DNA of 64,000 nt from Oscillospiraceae bacterium (GTDB lineage Bacteria > Bacillota > Clostridia > Oscillospirales > Ruminococcaceae). This document shows, piece after piece, positions 24,249 to 32,962 of the stretch. The first letter of the stretch is position 1. Each line of letters begins with the position of its first letter. The notes under the pieces are model-generated. The model did no database searches. It had not been told where the DNA came from and was given only the letters and a program-made list of their open reading frames with translations. The DNA is taken from NCBI GenBank assembly GCA_900770285.1, contig CAAGJO010000032.1, positions 1 through 64,000 on the forward strand, in the 5' to 3' direction. Made by a program: the position numbers and the translations under genes.

Positions 24249-24690
24249 TCAATCCAACCCAAAAAGTTTTAAAAGTTTATGCCAAAAGTTCAGGTGTTCT
24301 TCATCAGATTTTTCTTCTGTCTTTTCTTCAGGAATTTCGATAGCGTCTGTTTTTATTACAAATTGCACAGATTCAACCGACTTGTTTTTTTGTGAAACAA
24401 ATGACGCAGTTTCGCTGTCAGAGTCTTGAATTGACGAGATCATATCGTCTATTTTAACTTCAATTTCTTTGTCCATGCCCGAAGTTTTGTTTTTAAGCTC
24501 ACCTGTACCGTCCGTAAGCTTTGATGTTAACATCAGAATAATCTCCGTAATCTGTTACATCGCCTTTTCCAAAAATGTTTACCGCATAAGCGCTGATAAC
24601 CGAACCGTCAGCCTCTGACATTATATATTACTTCTTCTTTTGTATTGCTTTGCTCTGCTGCAACCGGAAATGCAACAGACAGCCATATGA
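24249..24690 (-). pseudogene. Decayed secreted heptad-repeat protein gene
   Basis: Three reading frames must be joined to give one protein-like sequence. In order on the minus strand: VIWLSVAFPVAAEQ...KEEVIYNV (about 24690-24622), a signal-peptide-like start; then MSEADGSVISAYAVNIFGKG...DYGDYSDV in a second frame (to about 24535); then a 94-codon frame 24249-24533 beginning MLTSKLTDGTGELKNKTSGM and ending in an acidic tail. This order resembles the two ends of long clostridial secreted proteins with Leu-x-x-Gly heptads (YhgE/Pip-like), with the middle lost. The 94-codon frame lacks a good ribosome site. Confidence 0.55.
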
Positions 24691-25130
24691 CAGGAAAAAA
24701 TTAATCAGATACATTTCATTAACTTTTCAGGCATCTCTTCCTGCCATTCTGAAAAAAGCAAAGGACATCTGAATAGCCACTTTACTATAGAAACAATTAT
24801 AAAATACTCTGAAGGAAGACTTATTTAAAATTACATATATTTTTCTGTTCTGCTCATTGTTTTATCATCATTTTGTCACTATATCAGTGTAAAATATAAA
24901 TTATCAACAATCAATTTGTATGAAATATCATTTAAAAGCGGCGTTTTTTCAACATTTATCTTCAAAATTGATAATGTTAACATTTTTTTTATATTATTAT
25001 CACACAATCTTAATATACATTGTGTATATTAATAATTGTTAGATGTGAATATTTTTTGTGCAGTCTGACCAACTCACAATTAATCATATCATGACTCATT
25101 TTTTCTCCAATATTTATCAATAAAATGACT
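24691..25130. other. AT-rich intergenic stretch without recognisable genes
   Basis: No coding frame, RNA fold or terminator is convincing here. The only structured element noticed is a perfect palindrome with 9-bp arms TAATATACA/TGTATATTA around TTG at 25011-25031. Confidence 0.5.
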
Positions 25131-25158
25131 AAGAGCTGTTGCGTGAACAACAGCTCTT
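25131..25158. terminator. Terminator hairpin after the Ca2+/Mn2+ ATPase gene
   Basis: AAGAGCTGTTG (25131-25141) pairs with CAACAGCTCTT (25148-25158) across CGTGAA. The plus side ends in TTTTT; the minus side, where the ATPase gene ends, has a weaker T-rich tail. Confidence 0.7.
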
Positions 25159-25165
25159 TTTCTGT

Positions 25166-27745
25166 CTATTTAGTTTCAGGTTTTTTAATTATAAACTTTA
25201 TCAACTGAATTACAAGCATTGCCCCAACAGCAAGAACATATATCATTCCATACATTCCTAATGAAAGTTTTGCAACTTTAAACAACCCTTTTACTCCCGG
25301 AACAAGCAAAACAATATTCAGCAAAATCATTCCTGCTGCAAACGCCATTATTCCGTATTTATTATTAAACATTCTCTTTGTAAATATAACCGGTTCCTGT
25401 GCCTTACAGCTAAATCCATGGAACAGTCTTGACATACAAAGTGTTGCAAAAGCCATTGTGCTTGCGGCAGCTGCACCGCCAAATGAATTTCCCAGATAAA
25501 AAGCTATCACCGTTGCAACAGCTATAACCACACCCATCCAAGATATATTGCACATAAACGGTTTTGTGAGAATTGACTCATCTGCTTTTCTTGGTTTATA
25601 TCTCATAACAGCGTCGGTGTGAGGCTCAAGACCCAAAGCTATAGCAGGAAGCGAATCAGTAAGCAGATTTATAAACAGCAGATGTATAGGCTCAAAAGGT
25701 ACTGAAAGTCCTGCTATTGAGCAGAACAAAACCACCAGAATTCCTGCCAGATTTCCCGAAAGCAAGAACAGTATAGATTTTTTAATATTATCATAGATAT
25801 TTCTGCCATTATTTACAGCCTTTACAATAGTTGCAAAGTTATCATCGCCCAGAACCATAGCTGCGGCATTTTTGGAAACCTCTGTTCCCGTAATGCCCAT
25901 TGCAACGCCAACATCAGCTTGTTTCAGGGCAGGAGCATCATTTACACCATCGCCTGTCATTGCAACAATGCAGTTATTTTTCTGCCATGCTTTTACAATT
26001 CTTATCTTATGTTCAGGTGTTACTCTGGCATATACAGATTTATTCTTTACAAAGTCAACTAGTTCTTCATCTGTATATTTATCAAGTTCCGAACCTTCAA
26101 TTGCCTCAGAATAATCATCAAGTATTCCAATTTCCTTTGCAATTGCAGCTGCTGTAGTGATATGGTCGCCTGTAATCATAATAGGCTTTATGCCGGCTTC
26201 TTTACATTCTGCAACAGCTTGCGCTGATTCAATTCTTGGAGGATCCATCATTGCAATTAAGCCCATATACTCCAAGTCATACTCATCTTCAACAGTTATT
26301 TCACTCTTATCCAGCTTTTTAAATGCAAAGCATAATGTTCTCAAGCCCTGTTCAGCGAACTCTTCAACCTGCTTTATAATTTCTGACTTTACATCTTGTG
26401 TGCAATTCATTATGTGAACAAGTACATCAGCTGCACCCTTAGTAAACATTATATTTTCGCCGTTGCATACATTTAAAGTCGACATCAGCTTACGGTCGGA
26501 ATCAAAGGGTACTTCGCTTATGCGTTTATAGCTTTTACGCATTTCTTCATAGTCCATATATTCAAGCGAAGCATAATTTATTAAAGCTGTTTCAGTAGGA
26601 TCTCCAATTTCAACTCCGTCCCTGCACTGAGAGTCATTGCAAAGCACAGACGCAGTTATAAGCTGTTTTACGTCTGTGTCTTCTGCATTTGCGTCCTCTG
26701 CCTTTGTTACAGTTCCCTTTGCCGAAATCTGTCTTACTGTCATTTTATTCTGAGTAAGCGTTCCGGTTTTATCAGAGCAAATTACAGAAACAGAGCCTAA
26801 GCCTTCAACAGCCTGCAGTTTTCGTATAATAGCGTTTTCCTTTGCCATTTTCTGTGTACCCAATGACAAAACTATAGTTACAATAGAGCTGAGGGCCTCA
26901 GGAATTGCTGCAACAGCCAAAGCAATAGCAAACATAAGAGAATGTATAACTGCGTCTCCACGAATTAAATTCAAAGCAAACACAATGGCACAGAGAATAA
27001 TTATTCCAACAGAAAGCTTTTTGCCGAAATTATCCATAGAATTCTGCAAAGGTGTTTTTCTTTCCTCTGCATTCTGAATGAGCGATGCAATCTTGCCGAC
27101 TTCTGTTGCCATTCCCACATCGGTTATAAGAACCTTTCCACGGCCATAGGTCACAAAGCTGCCGGAATAAACCATGTTCGCACGTTCTGCAAGAGGTTTA
27201 TCCTCAGAAATATCACCTGTATACTTTTCAACATTTGTACTTTCACCCGTAAGAGCGCTTTCATTAACCTGCAATGATGCAGATTCTATAAGTCTGCCGT
27301 CCCCGGGAATCTGATCTCCTGCCTCAATTATTGCCACATCTCCTACGACTACCTCTTCAGAATTTATAACGATAGCCTGACCGTTACGCAGCACTTTTGC
27401 ACATGGTGACGAAAGCTCCTTTAAGTTTTCCAATGACTGCTCTGCTTTCACTGTCTGGACAGTACCAAGAACTGCGTTCATTGTTATTACTGCCACAATT
27501 ACAATAAGGCTTTCCCAATCTCCCATAAAGGCAGAAATTATTGCTGATATAATCAGTATTATGACCATAAAATCCTTATACTGTTCCAAGAAAATTCTCA
27601 GCAGACTTTTCTTTTTCCCTTCGGTTATTTTGTTTTTTCCAAACTGCTCGGCATTTTTCAATGCCTGTTCAGATGTCAGTCCTTTTTTCGTTGAACTAAC
27701 CTCTGAATAAATCTCCTCAAGGCTTTTTCTGTAAGCATTTTGCAT
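25166..27745 (-). CDS. P-type ATPase, Ca2+/Mn2+ type (P2A-like)
   Basis: 859 aa, complete and catalytically intact: TGES actuator loop (ALTGESTNV), M4 IPEAL, phosphorylation site SDKTGTLT (Asp325), ITGDHITTA, and hinge MTGDGVNDAPALKQADVGVAMG. N-terminal cation-ATPase domain and ten helices fit the SERCA/PMR1-like bacterial group (Listeria LMCA1 type). The start at 27745 is set by AAAGG nine bases upstream; two nearer ATGs abut it. The upstream yybP-ykoY riboswitch, known to sense Mn2+, argues for export of Mn2+ with or instead of Ca2+. Contrast with the dead P-type relative at 7.5-9.8 kb. Confidence 0.95.
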   Translation of the reverse strand: MQNAYRKSLEEIYSEVSSTKKGLTSEQALKNAEQFGKNKITEGKKKSLLRIFLEQYKDFMVIILIISAIISAFMGDWESLIVIVAVITMNAVLGTVQTVKAEQSLENLKELSSPCAKVLRNGQAIVINSEEVVVGDVAIIEAGDQIPGDGRLIESASLQVNESALTGESTNVEKYTGDISEDKPLAERANMVYSGSFVTYGRGKVLITDVGMATEVGKIASLIQNAEERKTPLQNSMDNFGKKLSVGIIILCAIVFALNLIRGDAVIHSLMFAIALAVAAIPEALSSIVTIVLSLGTQKMAKENAIIRKLQAVEGLGSVSVICSDKTGTLTQNKMTVRQISAKGTVTKAEDANAEDTDVKQLITASVLCNDSQCRDGVEIGDPTETALINYASLEYMDYEEMRKSYKRISEVPFDSDRKLMSTLNVCNGENIMFTKGAADVLVHIMNCTQDVKSEIIKQVEEFAEQGLRTLCFAFKKLDKSEITVEDEYDLEYMGLIAMMDPPRIESAQAVAECKEAGIKPIMITGDHITTAAAIAKEIGILDDYSEAIEGSELDKYTDEELVDFVKNKSVYARVTPEHKIRIVKAWQKNNCIVAMTGDGVNDAPALKQADVGVAMGITGTEVSKNAAAMVLGDDNFATIVKAVNNGRNIYDNIKKSILFLLSGNLAGILVVLFCSIAGLSVPFEPIHLLFINLLTDSLPAIALGLEPHTDAVMRYKPRKADESILTKPFMCNISWMGVVIAVATVIAFYLGNSFGGAAAASTMAFATLCMSRLFHGFSCKAQEPVIFTKRMFNNKYGIMAFAAGMILLNIVLLVPGVKGLFKVAKLSLGMYGMIYVLAVGAMLVIQLIKFIIKKPETK

Positions 27746-27766
27746 TTTCATCATCCTTTCAAATAT

Positions 27767-27911
27767 AAAAAGGCAAGGCCCTTATTGAAAATTACAGATT
27801 CATCCTGTAACAATTCAATAAAAGTCTTGCCACTTAGTTATGAAGCGGATCATCATCTGATCGTCCTGACGCAGACATAAACAGAGAAATCTGTTGGCTA
27901 CTCTCTTTTAC
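27767..27911 (-). ncRNA. yybP-ykoY (Mn2+) riboswitch with terminator platform
   Basis: Read on the minus strand, the leader begins AAAAGAGAGTAGCC, close to the family's 5' consensus AAAGGGGAGUAGC, and the aptamer ends in GGCAAGAC (27824-27831), the conserved 3' strand. GGCAAG then re-pairs with CTTGCC (27772-27778 region) to close a long hairpin (TTATTGAA/TTCAATAA inside) followed by TTTTT. The aptamer and terminator thus compete for GGCAAG: ligand-bound aptamer should prevent termination. The platform ends just before the ribosome site of the P-type ATPase. Confidence 0.82.
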
Positions 27912-27917
27912 ATACAT

Positions 27918-27946
27918 AGTATAACCGAAAATTCACGAAAAGTCAA
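27918..27946 (-). promoter_or_regulatory. Promoter of the riboswitch-ATPase unit
   Basis: Minus strand TTGACT (27941-27946), 17-bp spacer, TATACT (27918-27923). It overlaps the 3' end of the DUF1284 gene and puts transcription start near 27911, at the riboswitch 5' end. Confidence 0.75.
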
Positions 27947-28322
27947 GATGTTTTTGCTGTTCAATGCAAATATTATTCCACTGACATTCTCCGCATACTT
28001 TTTTCCTCAATCCTGATTGTATAATATTTACCTTTGCAGAACCGAAAAAATAATCTGCACTGCATATTTCTCCATTAGAAAAACTACAGATTTCAGCAAC
28101 ATTTTTATCTTTGTTTTCCACATTGCACTGAGAATTACAACAACCATTTTCTGAATTAGGACAGCAGTTGCACACGCTGTCCTTTGAGAAAGTTACTTCA
28201 ATCTGAGGATTGGTTTTCAAACTTTGAATAAGCCGGTTCATATTATCAACAAAGTCTTTACTATAACCATTTCCGCAAAAGAACTGAATACACAATGCAT
28301 GATGAGGTCTTAATTTTATCAT
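27933..28322 (-). CDS. DUF1284 cysteine-rich protein
   Basis: 129 aa. The N-terminus KLRPHHALCIQFFCGNGYS is the family hallmark. Many cysteines follow (CNCCPN, GCCNSQC, CGECQWNNIC), suggesting an iron-sulfur or other metal site. Function unknown. Its ATG overlaps the bioY stop by four bases, so it is co-translated with the biotin transporter and may bear on biotin or Fe-S-dependent use of it (inference). Confidence 0.85.
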   Translation of the reverse strand: MIKLRPHHALCIQFFCGNGYSKDFVDNMNRLIQSLKTNPQIEVTFSKDSVCNCCPNSENGCCNSQCNVENKDKNVAEICSFSNGEICSADYFFGSAKVNIIQSGLRKKVCGECQWNNICIEQQKHLDFS

Positions 28323-28876
28323 ATTTTTATCAGTTTTCTTAGTCTATTGGACAAAATAGCTGCCAAAGCTATTTTAATGGCATCAGGCAAAATAAACGGT
28401 ACCACACACCAGCCCAAAACTGTTCCAAGTCCTACTGCACCGGTGTTTCTGGCATAAACTACCATAAACCACACTGTTCCGATAGCATAGCAGACAAGCA
28501 GTCCCACAACCATAGATATAATTGTAACAACCAGCTTTCTTCCAAACAATTTTTCAATAAGCCACATAACGAGAGCCGAGAATATAAATCCTACAATATA
28601 TCCCCCCGTTGTTCCCATTATTGTTCCGAATCCTCCAGTAAATCCTGCAAAAACGGGGACTCCCACAGCACCCAGAATTATATACACCAGTGTTGCCACA
28701 GTACCCCATTTGCCTCCGAGCAAACCTACTGCAAGAAACACTGAAAATGTCTGCAAGGTAATTGGTACCTGTCCGATTGGAATTGATATCCATGAACATA
28801 CCGCCATAATCGCAACCATAAGTCCTGCCAAGCAAAGATAAATAACAGGACTTTTTTTCTTTGTCAACCTGATCAC
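28319..28876 (-). CDS. bioY: BioY biotin transporter S component
   Basis: Substrate-binding membrane protein of an ECF-type biotin importer, 185 aa with six helices. The signature region IPIGQVPITLQTFSVFLA near residues 32-49 is followed by LGGKWGT and GVPVFAGFTGGFGTIMGTTGGYI. No EcfA/T genes lie in the window, so a shared energy module elsewhere is expected. First gene of a two-gene unit with DUF1284; consensus-like promoter upstream. No clear BirA operator was seen. Confidence 0.95.
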   Translation of the reverse strand: MIRLTKKKSPVIYLCLAGLMVAIMAVCSWISIPIGQVPITLQTFSVFLAVGLLGGKWGTVATLVYIILGAVGVPVFAGFTGGFGTIMGTTGGYIVGFIFSALVMWLIEKLFGRKLVVTIISMVVGLLVCYAIGTVWFMVVYARNTGAVGLGTVLGWCVVPFILPDAIKIALAAILSNRLRKLIKI

Positions 28877-28891
28877 TTCCTTCTGTTTACT

Positions 28892-28920
28892 ATTGTAACA
28901 TATATTTTGTTGTTTGTCAA
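28892..28920 (-). promoter_or_regulatory. Promoter of bioY-DUF1284
   Basis: Minus strand TTGACA (28915-28920), 17-bp spacer, TACAAT (28892-28897). Confidence 0.75.
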
Positions 28921-28959
28921 CCGTAATGATAAAAAAGGTTTACTAACAATTTGAAACTT

Positions 28960-28991
28960 GAGCATTGCACCAAATAAATGATGCAATGCTC
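28960..28991 (-). terminator. Hairpin after thrS
   Basis: GAGCATTGCA (28960-28969) pairs with TGCAATGCTC (28982-28991), eight bases past the thrS stop. The minus-strand T run is poor, so efficiency is uncertain. Confidence 0.6.
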
Positions 28992-28998
28992 TGATTAA

Positions 28999-30954
28999 TT
29001 ATTTCTCATTTTTGGATTTTGTGCGAATCTCAATATCAAGCTTATTAATAGCATCGTCAACCGGAACAGCTCCAAGCTCGCCCTCTTTTCTTGAACGAAC
29101 AGTTACGCTGTTTGATTCCATTTCTCTATCGCCAATAATAAACATATACGGAATACGCTCAAGACGTGATGCCTTAATCTTTGGTCCGATGTTTTCATCT
29201 CGGCTGTCAACAGTAACTCTCATTCCAAGCTCTGTCATCTTCTGAGCAATCTTATTGGCATATTCCACATGTTCTTCACCAATAGGCAGAATTCTTGCCT
29301 GTTCAGGAGCAAGCCACAAAGGAAGAACACCGTTAAATCTTTCAAGCATATATGCCAATGTACGTTCATAGCATCCCAAAGATGTTCTATGAATAATATA
29401 AGGAAGCTTTTTCTGTCCGTCCTTGTCAACATAGTACATTCCGAATCTCTCAGCAAGCAGCATATCAATTTGAATAGTTACAAGCGTATCTTCCTTACCG
29501 TATACATTTTTATACTGAATATCAAGCTTTGGACCATAGAATGCAGCCTCGTCAATTCCGATATCATAATCAACATTCAAATCATCGAGAATTTTCTTCA
29601 TAGCAGCCTGTGCATGATTCCACTGTTCAGCAGTACCCTCGTACTTATTATTCGGATTTGCCGGATCCCACTGTGAAAATCTGAAAGTGCAGTTTTCAAG
29701 CAGACCAACTGTATCCAGAAAGTACTTAGCAAGCTCAAGACATCCCTTAAACTCCTCTTCCAACTGGTCAGGACGAAGAATATAATGTCCCTCAGAAATT
29801 GTAAACTGACGAACTCTTATAAGACCGTGCATTTCACCGCTGTCCTCATTTCTGAACAGTGTTGATGTTTCTGTAAGTCTCATGGGGAGTTCACGGTATG
29901 AACGCTGTTTATTCAAAAATACCTGATACTGGAACGGACATGTCATTGGTCGAAGTGCAAAACACTCTTTTTCCTCATCATAAGGATCTCCAAGTACAAA
30001 CATACCGTCAAGGTAGTGATCCCAGTGTCCTGAAATCTTATACAATTCTCTTTTTGCAAAAAGCGGTGTTTTAGTAAGCATACAGCCCTTTGACTGTTCA
30101 ACATCTTCAACCCATCTCTGCAGAAGCTGAACAACTCTTGCTCCCTTTGGAAGCAAAATAGGAAGTCCCTGACCAATATAATCAACAGTTGTGAAATACT
30201 CAAGTTCACGGCCAATTTTATTATGATCACGAAGCTTAGCCTCTTCAAGTTCCTTCAAATGAGCGTCAAGCATTGATGCTTTAGGGAATGCAACACCGTA
30301 AATTCTGGAAAGCTGTTTGCCGTCTTCAGCCTTACCCCAATATGCACCAGTGCATGACAAAAGCTTAACAGCCTTGATTGGTGCAATACTCATAATATGA
30401 GGACCTGCACAAAGGTCAACAAAATCCCCCTGCTTATAGAATGAAAGCTTTTCGCCCCTGTCATCATGCTTGTGTATAAGTTCGACCTTATAATCTTCCT
30501 TACGCTCTTCCATAAGCTTTAAAGCTTCGTCAGCAGCAAGTTCAAACCTTTCAAGCTCATAACCCTGCTTTGCAAGCTTTTTCATCTCAGCCTCAATAGC
30601 TGTCAGATCAGCTGGAGCAAATGGTTTTGCAACCTCAAAATCATAATAAAATCCGTTTTCTGTTGCAGGGCCTCTTGCCAGCTTAGCCTCAGGATATAAA
30701 TTCTTAACAGCCTGAGCCATAAGATGTGACGCTGTATGCCAGAAAGTTTCTTTTCCTGCTTTTGAATCAAATGTAAGAACCTCAAATGTACAGTCATGGT
30801 CAATAACTGTACGGATATCCTTGACCTCTCCGTCAATTTTAACACAGCATGCAGCCTTATAAAGTCCCATACCTATGCCTTTTACGATTTCGCAGGCAGG
30901 CTGTGCATTTTCAATTTCACGGACACTGCCGTCTTTAAGTGTTAACTTAATCAT
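28999..30954 (-). CDS. thrS: Threonyl-tRNA synthetase
   Basis: Charges tRNA-Thr. 651 aa with the full domain order: N-terminal TGS (1-62), editing domain with the metal-binding HTASHLMAQAV (about 73-83), class II catalytic core (motif 2 region FRNEDSGEMHGLIRVRQFT; Zn ligand area RPMTCPFQYQVF), and the anticodon-binding domain from about residue 545. AGGAGG precedes the ATG. It is the third gene of a T-box operon, 25 bases after the lipase gene, and no terminator separates them. Confidence 0.98.
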   Translation of the reverse strand: MIKLTLKDGSVREIENAQPACEIVKGIGMGLYKAACCVKIDGEVKDIRTVIDHDCTFEVLTFDSKAGKETFWHTASHLMAQAVKNLYPEAKLARGPATENGFYYDFEVAKPFAPADLTAIEAEMKKLAKQGYELERFELAADEALKLMEERKEDYKVELIHKHDDRGEKLSFYKQGDFVDLCAGPHIMSIAPIKAVKLLSCTGAYWGKAEDGKQLSRIYGVAFPKASMLDAHLKELEEAKLRDHNKIGRELEYFTTVDYIGQGLPILLPKGARVVQLLQRWVEDVEQSKGCMLTKTPLFAKRELYKISGHWDHYLDGMFVLGDPYDEEKECFALRPMTCPFQYQVFLNKQRSYRELPMRLTETSTLFRNEDSGEMHGLIRVRQFTISEGHYILRPDQLEEEFKGCLELAKYFLDTVGLLENCTFRFSQWDPANPNNKYEGTAEQWNHAQAAMKKILDDLNVDYDIGIDEAAFYGPKLDIQYKNVYGKEDTLVTIQIDMLLAERFGMYYVDKDGQKKLPYIIHRTSLGCYERTLAYMLERFNGVLPLWLAPEQARILPIGEEHVEYANKIAQKMTELGMRVTVDSRDENIGPKIKASRLERIPYMFIIGDREMESNSVTVRSRKEGELGAVPVDDAINKLDIEIRTKSKNEK

Positions 30955-30979
30955 TTTTAAATCCTCCTAAATTATTGTA

Positions 30980-32302
30980 TTAAAATCCTTTATTTTTCAG
31001 ATCGCTGACTAAATTAATATAGAATTCTCTTACATCAAAGCCTTTAATGTTTTCACGGTTAAGATCGATAACATCTCCATGAGAGATTCCTCTTTTACCG
31101 TTTGACGCAAGAAATATAAAGTTTTCTCCCCATTTCATCGAATCAACTGAAACAAGTCCGTCATTATCTCCGTCAAAATACTTTACAAGATGATAAGACA
31201 AGTTAAGCGGAAACTTTCCGTTAACAGCCTTGTTTACTTTTGAACCAACACTTTGATAATAAACATCAGGAGCATCCTGACAAATGCTGTTTAATTCTTT
31301 GCAGTTTTTAGCCGTCAGATCAGTTACTGCTGAAATAAAATCAGGATTTGTATCTCCCAAAACTTTCAGAGCAGAATTATACTTTGAAGAAACAGATTTT
31401 CTTAATGAATCCGATGCTTTATCCAACAAGTAATCTGCAAACTGACATCCTCTGTGGGGAGTATTTATTGTTGTTAAAGAAGCAACATATTTATCAGCCC
31501 CAAGACAGCTTAAAGCATATCTTGCATCAAGTCCGCCTTTAGAATGTGCAATGATATTTACTTTTCCACACCCTGTTTCATCAACTATTTCCTTGATTTT
31601 ATCACAAATCTCCTGAGCACAGCTTGCTACTGACGCCGCTGACTGCTGTGAGCCATAGTATATGACAGCACCATTTGTTTTTAAAGCATTGGGTATCCTT
31701 CCCCAGTAATTGAGATATTTAAAATCCCTGAAAAAGACTCCATGAACCAAGAGCAAAGGATATTTTGTTTTACAAATCTCACTGGTGGCTCTGCTGTTAT
31801 CAAGTTCAAATTTATCACACTCAAACATATATTCTTCATCAGCGATTTTTATGGTTTTTATAAGCACAAAAATATTCAATACTGGAATCATTCCACATAC
31901 CAATCCAACAACACGCCACTTAAGGCCCATTTGCACTGACGTAGTGTAAAGTCTTATTGTTCCGTCCCAAAACAAAATAAATTCAGCAATGACTGCAACA
32001 ATAGTATTTATTATAATATCTTTTGCACTGACATCAGAAAACCATATGAAATATACCAATAAAAAAATACTTGCTGTTGAAGTAATGATAAACACTTTTA
32101 AAAGCTGAGTTGAACTTTTTAAAACATATAACCTTGAGGAATAGCTGTTTGTTTTTCTCACCGGTTTTATTAAAAATATCAGATACCATAATACAGGCAA
32201 TATACTAAGCCAACCATTAAGATTCAACAGTTTTATTGCACCATAAAAATTCACAGATACAAAAGTTAGTAAAGACTGGAACATCAGAATTATAACATTC
32301 AT
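30980..32302 (-). CDS. Membrane-anchored alpha/beta-hydrolase (lipase-like)
   Basis: 440 aa. Residues 1-150 contain about five membrane helices. Residues 180-440 are an alpha/beta-hydrolase of the triacylglycerol lipase type: oxyanion region LLVHGVFF (184-191), nucleophile elbow AHSKGG with Ser254, Asp381 in DGDNDGLVS and His408 in ISHGDV, a complete triad. GGGGAG lies six bases before the ATG. It may act on membrane or peptidoglycan-linked lipids. Its placement between a threonine T-box and thrS is unusual. Confidence 0.85.
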   Translation of the reverse strand: MNVIILMFQSLLTFVSVNFYGAIKLLNLNGWLSILPVLWYLIFLIKPVRKTNSYSSRLYVLKSSTQLLKVFIITSTASIFLLVYFIWFSDVSAKDIIINTIVAVIAEFILFWDGTIRLYTTSVQMGLKWRVVGLVCGMIPVLNIFVLIKTIKIADEEYMFECDKFELDNSRATSEICKTKYPLLLVHGVFFRDFKYLNYWGRIPNALKTNGAVIYYGSQQSAASVASCAQEICDKIKEIVDETGCGKVNIIAHSKGGLDARYALSCLGADKYVASLTTINTPHRGCQFADYLLDKASDSLRKSVSSKYNSALKVLGDTNPDFISAVTDLTAKNCKELNSICQDAPDVYYQSVGSKVNKAVNGKFPLNLSYHLVKYFDGDNDGLVSVDSMKWGENFIFLASNGKRGISHGDVIDLNRENIKGFDVREFYINLVSDLKNKGF

Positions 32303-32320
32303 AAGAATCTCCCCATGATT

Positions 32321-32653
32321 TTACAAATGGAATTTTATATAATCCAGCTGCCAGAGGGCGATATATACCCATGACAGAATTATAACCACAGTAATCAGAT
32401 TGGATACCCATGTAAGTATTCGTTTGACTGTTGTATTGACTAAATCTTTTGTTGTTCCGTCTTGGACATTTACCTCTGCCAGCTGATGAAAAAAAGTGGA
32501 AAACCAATATGACATAATCATCAACGGAACAACAATCAGTACACCCAGATCAAACTGTATATTACCGCTGTATGCTTTATAGGTTATCATTGCTGAAACA
32601 ATCATAACTACATATTCCAAAATACAAAACACAATTGCAAAAGCTTTTCTCAT
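32321..32653 (-). CDS. 110-aa three-helix membrane protein, unknown
   Basis: No family recognised. Hydrophobic segments at about 5-28, 36-55 and 83-102 with a polar loop VNVQDGTTKDLVNTTVKR between the second and third. Start at 32653, with TTTGGAG upstream; it lies directly behind the T-box terminator and 18 bases before the lipase gene, so it is the first gene of the T-box operon. It may be a partner of the lipase. Confidence 0.8.
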   Translation of the reverse strand: MRKAFAIVFCILEYVVMIVSAMITYKAYSGNIQFDLGVLIVVPLMIMSYWFSTFFHQLAEVNVQDGTTKDLVNTTVKRILTWVSNLITVVIILSWVYIALWQLDYIKFHL

Positions 32654-32668
32654 AATACTTCTCCAAAA

Positions 32669-32913
32669 AATAAAAAGTCCCATGAAGAATTAATCCTCAT
32701 GGGACGATATAATCGTGGTTCCACCCAAATTCATACATATAAAATGCATCTCAAAAGTCATATAACGGTGACAATCCGATGTTTATTAAACATACTCACA
32801 GGGTGGTATCTGATTTTTCCAACCTTGAAAATGCTTTCAGCCAATGGCATTAACTCTCTGTAAAAGTTATCCGAAAAACAGCTTCCCTGCTCAACGAGAT
32901 AATTTATTAACTT
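32669..32913 (-). ncRNA. T-box leader, threonine type
   Basis: The minus strand carries the T-box sequence TGGGTGGAACCACG at 32714-32727, a stem I AGAGAG element near 32860, and a terminator GTCCCATGA/TCATGGGAC (32677-32705) followed by TTTTTATTTTTT. A candidate specifier on the 3' side of stem I reads ATACCACCC, giving codon ACC (Thr), in keeping with thrS two genes downstream. Uncharged tRNA-Thr should stabilise the antiterminator and switch on the operon. Confidence 0.9.
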
Positions 32914-32919
32914 AACTTT

Positions 32920-32948
32920 AGTTTAACACCATTTATCTCTTTTGTCAA
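32920..32948 (-). promoter_or_regulatory. Promoter of the T-box operon
   Basis: Minus strand TTGACA (32943-32948), 17-bp spacer, TAAACT (32920-32925), immediately after the cysK stop. Confidence 0.75.
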
Positions 32949-32962
32949 TAGCAAATTTCAAA

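Noticed and set aside
24249..24533. 94-codon minus frame as a normal gene
   Set aside because: No good ribosome site, and related protein-like sequence continues upstream in two other frames; treated as a pseudogene fragment.
28870..28925. BirA operator upstream of bioY
   Set aside because: I could not find a convincing inverted half-site pair; only the promoter is supported.
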